From: Citricoccus sp. K5
Lineage (GTDB): Bacteria; Actinomycetota; Actinomycetes; Actinomycetales; Micrococcaceae
Length of the DNA stretch: 64,000 nt
Assembly: GCF_902506195.1 (NCBI RefSeq)
Contig: NZ_LR732817.1
Span: 1,688,909 to 1,752,908 of the forward strand
Direction: 5' to 3'
Positions 42,032-50,032 of this stretch are shown in pieces. The position numbers were made by a program, and so were the translations under genes. Position 1 is the stretch's first letter, and each line of letters begins with the position of its first letter. Below the pieces are notes generated by a model that did not search any database, was not told where the DNA came from, and saw only the letters and a program-made list of their open reading frames with translations.

Positions 42032-43035
42032 CACAGGTTCACAGCGGCCATGAGGTGGCCCTGTTCCTGGCGGCCCATCTGGCGGATGGTGCCCTGCTTC
42101 TGGTCGCCGAGGCCGATCGGCCCGAACTTCACCCGGACGAGGCGCTCGACCGGGTATCCGACCTCCTTGAACATGCGGCGCACGATCCGGTTCTTGCCGG
42201 AGTGCATGACGACCTCCACCAGCACGTGGCCCGGAGTGGAGTCCACCAGCTTGAACGAGTCCACCTGGGCGAAGCCGTCCTCGAGCTGCATGCCCTCCTT
42301 GAGCTGCGCGCCGACGCCCTTGGCCATCGGGCCGTGGACCTGGACGAGGTAGGTCTTGGGGATCTCGAAACTCGGATGGGTCAGCCGGTTGGCCAGTTCG
42401 CCGTCGTTGGTCAACAACAACAGCCCCTCGGTCTCGGTGTCCAGACGGCCCACATGGAAGAGGCGCGTCGAGTCGTACTTGCCCTTCTTGAGGTAGTCGG
42501 AGATGCACGGCCGGCCATCGGGATCGTCCATGGTGGAGACGACGCCGCGGGGCTTGTTGAATGCGAAGTACCGCAGGGTGGTGTCCAGCTGCAGGCGGAG
42601 GCCGTCCACATGGATGACCGCCGTGTCCGGATCCACGCGGATACCGGTCTCGGTGACGACCTTGCCGTCCACCTCCACGCGCCCCTCGGCGATGAGGTCC
42701 TCACAGACACGGCGGGAGGCCACCCCGGCGGAGGCCATGACCTTTTGCAGGCGCACCCCCTCGGGGGTGTGGACCGACGAGAAGTTCTGGTCCCGCTGGG
42801 CGCGGTTGGGGCGGACTGGCTTCCGGGCCGCTCCGAGGTTGCGGTCGTATCCCTTCTGGGAGTCCTCGCGGAACGGCCCGCCCCTCTGCCCGGGTCCCGG
42901 GGTGCCCCAGGACTTGCGCTGCCCCGGGGAGGACTGGCCCTTGCCGGGCTTGCCCTGCTGCGGCTTGCTCGGCTGCGGTGTGCCGCGGTGGCTGTTGTTC
43001 TTCTTTCCGGAGCCTCCCGGCTTGCGGTCATTCAT
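42031..43035 (-). CDS. rluB: 23S rRNA pseudouridine synthase (RluB-type)
   Basis: 334 residues. A basic, low-complexity N-terminal tail (about 1-90; K/G/P/Q-rich) precedes an S4-like RNA-binding domain (VRLQKVMASAGVASRR, VCEDLIAEGRVEVDG) and the RsuA/RluB catalytic domain with HVGRLDTETEGLLLLTNDG, where the Asp is the nucleophile, and HSGKNRIVRRMF. The tail is typical of actinobacterial members and probably contacts rRNA. Lies between scpB and tyrA, as in Mycobacterium (Rv1711). Confidence 0.95.
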   Translation of the reverse strand: MNDRKPGGSGKKNNSHRGTPQPSKPQQGKPGKGQSSPGQRKSWGTPGPGQRGGPFREDSQKGYDRNLGAARKPVRPNRAQRDQNFSSVHTPEGVRLQKVMASAGVASRRVCEDLIAEGRVEVDGKVVTETGIRVDPDTAVIHVDGLRLQLDTTLRYFAFNKPRGVVSTMDDPDGRPCISDYLKKGKYDSTRLFHVGRLDTETEGLLLLTNDGELANRLTHPSFEIPKTYLVQVHGPMAKGVGAQLKEGMQLEDGFAQVDSFKLVDSTPGHVLVEVVMHSGKNRIVRRMFKEVGYPVERLVRVKFGPIGLGDQKQGTIRQMGRQEQGHLMAAVNL

Positions 43036-43100
43036 CAGTGCACTGTCCTCTTCGTTGCATTCGGTTGATGGGAATGATGTGCCGTCTTACTGGACGGCGG

Positions 43101-43682
43101 TCAGGTGTTGAATTCAGTCTGGTCCATACCGGCCAGTTCCGACAGGCCGGGCAGGTGGTTCGAGAGCTTGGGCAGCTCCTGGAGGCTGCCCACCCCCAGC
43201 ATCTCCAGCAGGTAGCCCGTGGTCTCGTACAGCACCGCCCCGGAGTGCGGGTCGCTGCCGGCCTCCGCCACGAGCCCCCTGCTGACGAGGGTTCTCATGA
43301 CCGAATCGGAGTTCACGCCGCGGATTCCCGCCACGCGGGATCGCGTGACCGGTTGCAGGTAGGCGACCACGGCCAGGGTCTCCAGGGCGGCCTGGGTCAA
43401 CCGTGCCGTCTGGCCTTCGACGATGAACCGCTCCACCACCTCTGCATGGGCTGGACGGGAGTAGATGCGCCAACCGCCGGCAAGTTCGCGCAACTCGAAG
43501 CCGCGCCGTGGGGAGCCAGACAGTCCATCATAGTCGCTGGCGAGGGCAGAGAGCACATCGGCCACCTGCCGGGCCTCCGCACCGGTCGCCTCGGCCAGTT
43601 GGGCCACCGTCACGGGCTCGTCCACGACCATCAGCACGGCCTCGAGTTGTCCGCGCACGTCCTCGGGCTCACTCATGACCAC
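43101..43682 (-). CDS. scpB: Chromosome segregation/condensation protein ScpB
   Basis: 193 residues. Kleisin-associated winged-helix subunit of the SMC complex. DVRGQLEAVLMVVDEPVTVAQLAEA and TQAALETLAVVAYLQPVTRSRVAGIRGVNSDSVMRTL (in pieces) and the EAGSDPHSGAVLYETTGYLLEMLGV ending are classic. Its ATG lies inside the scpA stop region (10-base overlap), so translation is coupled. Essential for nucleoid compaction with ScpA. Confidence 0.95.
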   Translation of the reverse strand: MVMSEPEDVRGQLEAVLMVVDEPVTVAQLAEATGAEARQVADVLSALASDYDGLSGSPRRGFELRELAGGWRIYSRPAHAEVVERFIVEGQTARLTQAALETLAVVAYLQPVTRSRVAGIRGVNSDSVMRTLVSRGLVAEAGSDPHSGAVLYETTGYLLEMLGVGSLQELPKLSNHLPGLSELAGMDQTEFNT

Positions 43683-44623
43683 TCCTCGTCGTCTTCCGGA
43701 CCGTGGTCCGGCCTCTCATCAGGGGCGTCCGGGTCCCACCGGACCACCAACTCGCCCAACGGGACCTCCTGGTCGAAGGTGACGGCGCGGTCCCGGAACA
43801 TCTCCAACAGCGCGAGGAAACGGGCGACGATCACGAGGGTGGAGCCGGCGTCGGACACCAACTCGCGGAAGGCGAGCCGGCCGGCCTCACGCAACCGGGC
43901 GGCCAGCAGGCCGGCCTGTTCGCGGACCGAGACGGGTGGGGCGTGCAGGTGTTCCAGGCTCACCTGTTCCGCCGGCTTCGGGGTCCGGGCGAGGACGTCC
44001 TCGGCCAGCGCACCGAACTGTTCGGGGCTCAGTGTCCACACCAGCTCCGGCAACAGGGACGCGAAGCGCGGATCCAGTGTGGTCTGGCGTGGAAAACGGC
44101 GGGCCTCGGCCCGCATCTTCTCGCCCAGGAGTGTGGAGATGTCCCGGAAGGCCTTGTACTGCAGCAACCGGGCGAACAGCAGGTCGCGGGCCTCAAGCAG
44201 GGCCACGTCCTCCTCCGCGTCCGTGGTGCCGGCAGGAAGCAACCGGGCCGTCTTCAGATCGAGCAGCGTGGCCGCGACCACGAGGAAGGCGCTGGAGGCA
44301 TCCAGGGCGGCCAGGTTCGGCCGGCGTCGCTGCCCCTCGGTCCGACCGGGATGCTCCTCGAGGTCCAGCCCGGTGCCGGCCTCGTGCCGGAGGGTCCTGA
44401 CGTAGGCGATGAACTCGTCCGTCACCTCGGCCAGCGCCACCTCGGTGATGTCCATCTGGCGGCGGGCGATGAGGGAGAGCAGCAGGTCGAAGGGTCCGGC
44501 GAAGTTGGTCAGGGTGACGGAGAACCCGGAGGGGACACCGTCCTCGGCGTCCAGGTTCTCGGACAGGCCGCCGGCCAGGTTCCTGTCGACGTCCGGGGCG
44601 GCTGCCCCGGCGCCTGGGGTCAC
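43673..44623 (-). CDS. scpA: Chromosome segregation/condensation protein ScpA
   Basis: 316 residues. Kleisin of the SMC-ScpAB condensin. FSVTLTNFAGPFDLLLSLIARR is the signature N-terminal block, followed by MDITEVALAEVTDEFIAYV and DASSAFLVVAATLLDLKTARLL; the C-terminal winged helix includes FLALLEMFRDRAVTFDQEVPLGEL (quoted in parts). The GTG at 44623 overlaps the soj stop by four bases. The whole soj-scpA-scpB-rluB-tyrA-cmk-der set is tightly coupled. Confidence 0.95.
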   Translation of the reverse strand: MTPGAGAAAPDVDRNLAGGLSENLDAEDGVPSGFSVTLTNFAGPFDLLLSLIARRQMDITEVALAEVTDEFIAYVRTLRHEAGTGLDLEEHPGRTEGQRRRPNLAALDASSAFLVVAATLLDLKTARLLPAGTTDAEEDVALLEARDLLFARLLQYKAFRDISTLLGEKMRAEARRFPRQTTLDPRFASLLPELVWTLSPEQFGALAEDVLARTPKPAEQVSLEHLHAPPVSVREQAGLLAARLREAGRLAFRELVSDAGSTLVIVARFLALLEMFRDRAVTFDQEVPLGELVVRWDPDAPDERPDHGPEDDEEWS

Positions 44624-45591
44624 GGCGCCCCGCCGCGCCAGATCAGCTCGCGGGCCAGCGTGCGGTAGGCCTTGGCACCCTCATGATTCTGGGCGAACGT
44701 GGTCATGGGTTCGGCGGCCACGGTGGCATCGGCGAACTTGATGGAGCGTTTGATCACGGTCTCGAAGACCCGGTCGCCGAAGGCCTCGACGAGGCGGCTG
44801 ACGACCTCCTTGGAGTGCAGTGTCCGGGCGTCGAACATGGTGGCCAGCACGCCGTCGATCTCCAGGTCCGGGTTGATGCGGTCCTGGATCTTCTCGATCG
44901 TCTCCACGAGCAGCGCCACGGCGCGCAGGGCGAAGAACTCGGCGGTCAGCGGAATGATCACCCCGTGCGAGGCCGTCAGCGCGTTGACGGTCAACAGGCC
45001 CAGGGACGGCTGGCAGTCCACGAGGATGACGTCATAGTCGTCCCGGACCTGGCGCAGTGACCGTTCCAGGACCTGTTCCCGGGCCACCTCGTTGACGAGC
45101 TGAACCTCCGCCGCCGAGAGATCGATGTTGGCCGGCAGGAGGTCGATGTCCTCGAACTCCGTCTCCACGATGGCGTCCCGGGCGGTGACAGACCGTTCCA
45201 TCATGACGTTGTAGACGGTGGTGTCGAGTTCGTGGGGGCTGACGCCGAGGCCGGCGGAGAGGGCCCCCTGGGGGTCGAAGTCGACCATGAGCACCCGCCG
45301 GCCGTAGCTGGCCAATGCGGCTCCGAGATTGATGGTGGAGGTCGTCTTGCCGACCCCGCCCTTCTGGTTGACCATGGAGATCACGCGCGCTGGACCGTGT
45401 GATTCCAACTGCACCGGCTCCGGGAATTCGTGCTTGGGCCGTCCCGTGGGTCCGATGACCGGGTCACCGGTGATCATGAGGACTGGCGTGGGCTCTTCCT
45501 GGTTCACGATGCTGCCGTCTCCTGCCGTAGGTCCAGATGTCCGCCGTGCTGTGAGGTCGCCCACGCTGAACAACGTAAGCTGCTGCGGCAT
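44620..45591 (-). CDS. ParA/Soj-family ATPase of the xerD-scpA locus
   Basis: 323 residues. An N-terminal tail of about 70 residues precedes the ATPase fold: RVISMVNQKGGVGKTTSTIN (P-loop), RVLMVDFDPQGALSAGLG, and VILVDCQPSLGLLTVNA. It is the Rv1708-like orphan ParA found beside scpAB, not the parAB pair near oriC; role in segregation is inferred from the neighbours. The ATG has TAGGGT (45598-45603) exactly six bases upstream and no Shine-Dalgarno, so a leaderless start is predicted. Upstream, where xerD is expected, lies dctA. Confidence 0.92.
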   Translation of the reverse strand: MPQQLTLFSVGDLTARRTSGPTAGDGSIVNQEEPTPVLMITGDPVIGPTGRPKHEFPEPVQLESHGPARVISMVNQKGGVGKTTSTINLGAALASYGRRVLMVDFDPQGALSAGLGVSPHELDTTVYNVMMERSVTARDAIVETEFEDIDLLPANIDLSAAEVQLVNEVAREQVLERSLRQVRDDYDVILVDCQPSLGLLTVNALTASHGVIIPLTAEFFALRAVALLVETIEKIQDRINPDLEIDGVLATMFDARTLHSKEVVSRLVEAFGDRVFETVIKRSIKFADATVAAEPMTTFAQNHEGAKAYRTLARELIWRGGAP

Positions 45592-45695
45592 GGATACACC
45601 CTAGTCCGGATCGGCGTCCGCCCGGAAAATTTCCCGTTCGTCGCGGCGAGCCTTGACGTTCAACCGAAGCCTGAAGGTGATAGGCCCCCGGGGGT

Positions 45696-47246
45696 TCAGC
45701 GCCGCGGGGCAGGGCCCGCCACGTTGAGGCTGGACTCCGGGTGTCCCTCGAAGGCCTGCTCGGCCGCCGTCGGCGATTCGAGGGGATCGAAGGGGCGCCC
45801 CTCCTTCCCGGACTCGGGCGCACCCTGGCCGGCGCCTGACTCCCCACGTTCCGCGGAGCGATCGGCCGGACGAGCATCGGAGTAGTCGCCGAGGCCATGC
45901 CCCACCACCATCTCCTCGTCGAACTTGTCCCGCCCGGAGAGGACGTTGTCCGCCTTGACCGGGTCGAACTCACCGACCCACTTGCCGATGAGCATGGTGG
46001 CCACGGCGTTGCCGGTGAAGTTGGTCAGGGCGCGGGCCTCGGACATGAACTTGTCGATGCCCACGATCACACCCATGCCGCCGAGCAGCTGCGGCTGGTG
46101 TGCCTGGAGACCCGCGGCCAGGGTGGCGAGGCCGGCTCCGGTGACACCGGCGGCACCCTTGGAGGCGATGATCATGAACACCAGCAGGCCGATCTGCTCG
46201 CCGAGGCTCATCTCCAGGCCCATGGCGTTGGAGACGAACAGGGCCGCCATGGTGAGGTAGATGGCCGTCCCGTCCAGGTTGAAGGAGTACCCGGTGGGGA
46301 CGGTGACACCCACCACGGACTTGTGCACGCCGGCGTGCTCCATCTTGGCGATCAGGCGCGGCAGGGCGGACTCAGAGGAGGAGGTCGCGAAGATGAGCAG
46401 GTACTCGCGGCCCAGGTACTTCATCAGCTTGAAGATGCTCACGCCGGTGACGAGACGGAGCAGGGTACCGAGCACGACCACGATGAACACGATGCAGGTG
46501 GCATAGAAGGCGCCCATCAGCAGGGCCATGGCACCGATGGCGGACCAACCGGTGGAGCCCACGACGGCGGCGATGGCACCGAAGGCGCCGACCGGCGCGA
46601 TCCACATGATCATCATCAGGATGCGGAACACGACACCTTGGATCAGGGTGAGGCCCTGGAGCAGCGGCTTTCCGGACTCCCCCATCCCCTGGAGGGCGAA
46701 GCCCACCAGCAGGGCGACGAACAGTACCGGCAACACCGGCACCGACCCGGGGATGATGTCCAGCAGGAACGCGACGGTCGGATCCAGGTCCGCCTGGGCG
46801 GCGTCCGGGTCGTAGGGAGTCAGGGCCAGGCCTTCGCCCGGGTGGATGAGGTTGCCGACCACGAGACCGAGGCCCAGGGCGAAGGTGGACATGGCCATGA
46901 AGTACAGCAGGGCCAAGCCGCCCACCTTGCCCACGGTGGCGGCCTTCGCGATGGAGCCGATGCCGAGCACGATGGTGCAGAAGATGACCGGGCCGATCAT
47001 CATCTTGATGAGCGAGACGAAGCCGTCGCCCAGCGGTTTGAGGGACTTGCCGAACTCCGGGAACAGCAGCCCGACTGCCGCCCCCAGGATCACCGAGGCG
47101 ATCACCATGATGTACAGCCAGTGCGTGCGGTCCTTCTTCTTCGCCTTCTCCGCCGGTGTGGCCGGCGCCTGGCCTTCCGCGGGACCCGACGCCGGCACGC
47201 CGGCGGGGGTGTGCCGCATTGCGGACTGGTCAGATGGGTTCGTCAT
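45696..47246 (-). CDS. dctA: C4-dicarboxylate/glutamate Na+ or H+ symporter (DctA/GltP family, DAACS)
   Basis: 516 residues. After a polar 40-residue N-terminus, about eight TM helices and two re-entrant hairpins: FATSSSESALPRLI (HP1 serine-rich loop), VTVPTGYSFNLDGTAIYLT (TM7 NMDGT-like motif as NLDGT) and GAAGVTGAGLATLAAGL (HP2). The GVDKFMSEAR-like stretch is IGIDKFMSEARALTNFTGN. Transports succinate, fumarate and malate, or glutamate. The C-terminal 80 residues are an acidic, hydrophilic tail (FDEEMVVGHGLGDYSD onward), longer than in E. coli DctA. AGAGGA precedes the ATG. It is divergent from a CitA/DcuS-like sensor, which probably controls it. Confidence 0.93.
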   Translation of the reverse strand: MTNPSDQSAMRHTPAGVPASGPAEGQAPATPAEKAKKKDRTHWLYIMVIASVILGAAVGLLFPEFGKSLKPLGDGFVSLIKMMIGPVIFCTIVLGIGSIAKAATVGKVGGLALLYFMAMSTFALGLGLVVGNLIHPGEGLALTPYDPDAAQADLDPTVAFLLDIIPGSVPVLPVLFVALLVGFALQGMGESGKPLLQGLTLIQGVVFRILMMIMWIAPVGAFGAIAAVVGSTGWSAIGAMALLMGAFYATCIVFIVVVLGTLLRLVTGVSIFKLMKYLGREYLLIFATSSSESALPRLIAKMEHAGVHKSVVGVTVPTGYSFNLDGTAIYLTMAALFVSNAMGLEMSLGEQIGLLVFMIIASKGAAGVTGAGLATLAAGLQAHQPQLLGGMGVIVGIDKFMSEARALTNFTGNAVATMLIGKWVGEFDPVKADNVLSGRDKFDEEMVVGHGLGDYSDARPADRSAERGESGAGQGAPESGKEGRPFDPLESPTAAEQAFEGHPESSLNVAGPAPRR

Positions 47247-47315
47247 GGGGGGTGTCCTCTACAGTGGGGGCCGGTGACTCGCGGTCTCTTCGTTGCGACG
47301 ATCATCACCGTGGGA

Positions 47316-47330
47316 TGTGCGTCACATCAC
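47316..47330. promoter_or_regulatory. CRP/GlxR-like site between dctA and its sensor kinase
   Basis: TGTGCGTCACATCAC fits the shared TGTGNNTCACATCAC element. It also contains the perfect palindrome GATGTG-CGT-CACATC (47314-47328). It lies about 70 bases before dctA and 85 before the sensor gene. Confidence 0.5.
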
Positions 47331-47414
47331 CCTTGCGGTCATAAAGTTCATGGCGCAGAGCACAAGCGGGAGCCGGCGAGACTTCACATCGACGGACCAG
47401 AGCGAGGATTCACG

Positions 47415-49244
47415 GTGGGCAGGACGGCGGGATCGACGGCGGTGGACGGGGTGGGCGAGCGGCGCCGGCGTGCCCGCCGCGACAGGTCCAGAACGTCCCG
47501 GCGCCCGTGGAGCATCGCCCGCCGCCTGGCGACGGCCCACCTGGCCGCGCTGCTGATCCTCACCGCCGCCCTGGTGGCCTTCAGCTACCAGCAGACCCAG
47601 CGGACGGTCTACGGGCTGGAGCGAGCCAACGTCCTCTCCACGGCGCGCCTGATCGCCGACGAGGAACGGATCCGTGACGGCTTCAGGGCCGCGGACCCCA
47701 GCGCGGCGCTCCAATCGCTCACCACCGAGCTCGCCGACCAGGCGCAGGTGGACTGGGTGACGTTCTTCGGCACCGACTACACCCGGGTCGCCCACCGGGA
47801 CCCGGCACAGAACGGCACCCGGTACCCAGAGGACCTCTCGGCAGTCCTGGCCGGCCAGGGCCAGGTGGACACGGTGGCCACCGGACCCGCAGGCCTCTCC
47901 CTCCGCGCACTGGTCCCCGTCCTGTCCTCCGACGCCCCCGGGGCCGAGGTGGTCGGCATCGTCGGCGTGGGGCACCGCGTCTCCGAACTGGACATCGCGG
48001 TGACCGCCCAGATCCCGCGCATCCTGCTGGGCATGGGACTCGTCGCCGCCCTTGGGCTGGCCGGCTCCATCGCCCTGGGCCGCTATATCCGCCGGACCAC
48101 CCACGGACTCGGCCCCGAGGAGCTGGCCCATCGATTCACCGTGCTGGACACCGCCCTGCACAACGTCAACGAGGGCATGGTGCTGGTCTCCGGCACCGGA
48201 GAGCTGAGCCTGTACAACGACCGCGCGGCCGAGCTGCTGCATCTCCCGCCCTTCGGCCACCGCGCGGACCACACCCCGGGGACGGTCTCGCTCGCAGACC
48301 TTCACCTGCCCGCCCCGTTGGCCGGGCTGCTGGAGTCCGGAAGGGACGCGCGGGACGAGCTGTTCGCCGTCCCCGGACGCATCCTGGTGGTCAACCAGCA
48401 CCGCACGCGCCCGGCCGGCCCGGCGGCGCGGCTGCGGACACCCGCTGCGTGGCGGCGTGGACGGAGACAGCAGATCCCGGCCGGCGCGGACGGGGGCACG
48501 GTGGTGACACTGTACGACCGCACAGAGGTCCAGGAGATGAACCGTGAGCTGGAGAACATCCGATCCCTGACCGACGCGCTGCGTGCCCAGACCCATGAGC
48601 ACGGCAACCGGCTGCACACCGTGTTGTCCCTCGTGGAACTGGGCCGGATCGATCAGGCACGCGACCTGTTGGCCTCGGGTGTGGCGGCGGGCACCGCCCA
48701 GCCTGGCCCGCTGGATCCCACCGGCGAACCGGCGGTGCAGGCCCTCTTGGCGGCCAAGGCCGCCCAGGCCCGCGAGCGCGGGGTGCGGATGGACTACCGG
48801 ATCGAGGTGGACTCCGCCACCGGATTCTCCGCGCAGGACCTCGTGACGATCCTCGGCAACCTGGTGGACAACGCGATCGACGCCGCGGCGGACCCCGCAC
48901 GGCCAGCGGAGGACCGTTGGGTGGAGGCAGAGGCCCACGCCGACGCCGGCTGGCTGGTCCTGCAGGTGGCCGACGGCGGCCCCGGTCCTTCCGCGGAGGA
49001 TCGCGGACACGTGTTCGACCTGGGTTTCTCCACCAAGCCCGCGGGCCCCGCCGGCCGGGGCATCGGCCTGGCCCTGGTCCGGCAGACGGCACTCTCGCTG
49101 GGCGGGGACGTCGAGTTGGCCCTGGATTCCGGCACCGTGTTCACCGTGGAGCTGCCCCTGCCGGCGGACGCCGTCCGCCCACCACGGCGACCCGCGGAGA
49201 ACCCTCCACCCATGACAGCGGGAGGAGGCCACCATGACCGGTGA
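47415..49244 (+). CDS. CitA/DcuS-type sensor histidine kinase
   Basis: 609 residues. A basic N-terminus leads to TM1 (RLATAHLAALLILTAALVAF), an extracytoplasmic PDC-type domain of about 145 residues (starting QRTVYGLERANVLSTARLIA), TM2 (ILLGMGLVAALGLAGSIAL), a cytoplasmic PAS region (TALHNVNEGMVLVSGTGEL) and the kinase: LRAQTHEHGNRLHTVLSL carries the phospho-His, LGNLVDNAIDAAA the N box, and GPAGRGIGLALVRQTALSL the G box. This is the NtrB/CitA class used for citrate and C4-dicarboxylates, fitting the divergent dctA. The GTG at 47415 is preferred for AGGA seven bases upstream. Overlaps its response regulator by 11 bases. Confidence 0.9.
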   Translation: MGRTAGSTAVDGVGERRRRARRDRSRTSRRPWSIARRLATAHLAALLILTAALVAFSYQQTQRTVYGLERANVLSTARLIADEERIRDGFRAADPSAALQSLTTELADQAQVDWVTFFGTDYTRVAHRDPAQNGTRYPEDLSAVLAGQGQVDTVATGPAGLSLRALVPVLSSDAPGAEVVGIVGVGHRVSELDIAVTAQIPRILLGMGLVAALGLAGSIALGRYIRRTTHGLGPEELAHRFTVLDTALHNVNEGMVLVSGTGELSLYNDRAAELLHLPPFGHRADHTPGTVSLADLHLPAPLAGLLESGRDARDELFAVPGRILVVNQHRTRPAGPAARLRTPAAWRRGRRQQIPAGADGGTVVTLYDRTEVQEMNRELENIRSLTDALRAQTHEHGNRLHTVLSLVELGRIDQARDLLASGVAAGTAQPGPLDPTGEPAVQALLAAKAAQARERGVRMDYRIEVDSATGFSAQDLVTILGNLVDNAIDAAADPARPAEDRWVEAEAHADAGWLVLQVADGGPGPSAEDRGHVFDLGFSTKPAGPAGRGIGLALVRQTALSLGGDVELALDSGTVFTVELPLPADAVRPPRRPAENPPPMTAGGGHHDR

Positions 49245-50031
49245 GCGAGTGCTGATCGTCGAGGACGAGGCCCTGGCAGCCGACACCTACGGGGAGTACC
49301 TGGCCCGGGCCGGTGGCTACCAGCCCGTGCATCTCTCCCCCACCCTGGCCGACGCGGTGCGGTTCCTGTCCACCCAGTGGCGTGAACACGGCTCCTTCGG
49401 CGTGGACCTGGTGCTGCTGGACATGAACCTTCCGGACGGACACGGCTTGGAGGTGCTCCGCCGGATGCGATCGGCGGGATTCGCCGGGGCGGTGGTGGCC
49501 ATGACCGCCGCCACCGACGTGCCCACCATCCGCCAGGCCATGGCCCTGGGCGTGATCCAGTACCTGGTGAAGCCCTTCGGCTATCCGGAGTTCGCCGAAC
49601 GCCTGCGGGCGGCACGGGAGTTGTCCACCGGCCTTGCCGGAACCGGGTCGGTCCGCAGCCAGGCGGAGGTGGACCGGGCGTTCCGCCACCACGGCAGTAC
49701 CGGCCCGGCCACCCTCCCCAAGGGACTGACCGAGGGCACACTTGACGCCATCGTGGACCTGCTCCGCTCCGACCTGGATGCGGTCCCGCGACCGGCCCCG
49801 GACTCCAGCCCCAGGACCGGCCGGGGGTCCGCCGGGGCCGAGGCCGGCACGGTGGCCGGCCGCAGCGCCGGTGAGGTGGGGGCCGCCGTCGGGACGTCCC
49901 GGGTGACGGCACGGCGCTACCTGGAGCACCTCTTCCGGCAGGGACTGGTGGACCGCTCGCCCCGCTACGGCACGCCGGGACGGCCGGAGAACGAGTACCG
50001 CTGGTCCGGCCGGGGCTCAGCGCCCGGATAG
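49234..50031 (+). CDS. CitB/DcuR-type response regulator
   Basis: 265 residues. Receiver domain RVLIVEDEALAADTYGEYLA; phosphoacceptor Asp in LVLLDMNLPDGHGLEVL; Thr and Lys in VAMTAATD and YLVKPFGYPEFAERL. A Gly/Ala/Pro-rich linker precedes the C-terminal HTH (AGEVGAAVGTSRVTARRYLE, then HLFRQGLVDRSPRYGT), as in DcuR/CitB regulators. GGAGGAGG lies shortly before the ATG. The most likely targets are dctA and its own operon. It converges on prpE with one base between the stops. Confidence 0.92.
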   Translation: MTGERVLIVEDEALAADTYGEYLARAGGYQPVHLSPTLADAVRFLSTQWREHGSFGVDLVLLDMNLPDGHGLEVLRRMRSAGFAGAVVAMTAATDVPTIRQAMALGVIQYLVKPFGYPEFAERLRAARELSTGLAGTGSVRSQAEVDRAFRHHGSTGPATLPKGLTEGTLDAIVDLLRSDLDAVPRPAPDSSPRTGRGSAGAEAGTVAGRSAGEVGAAVGTSRVTARRYLEHLFRQGLVDRSPRYGTPGRPENEYRWSGRGSAPG

Positions 50032-50032
50032 C

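Noticed and set aside
45897-47414. Very long plus-strand open frame antisense to dctA, continuous with the sensor kinase frame
   Set aside because: High GC keeps the antisense frame open. The protein has no domain, and dctA on the other strand has clear family motifs; the sensor starts at 47415.
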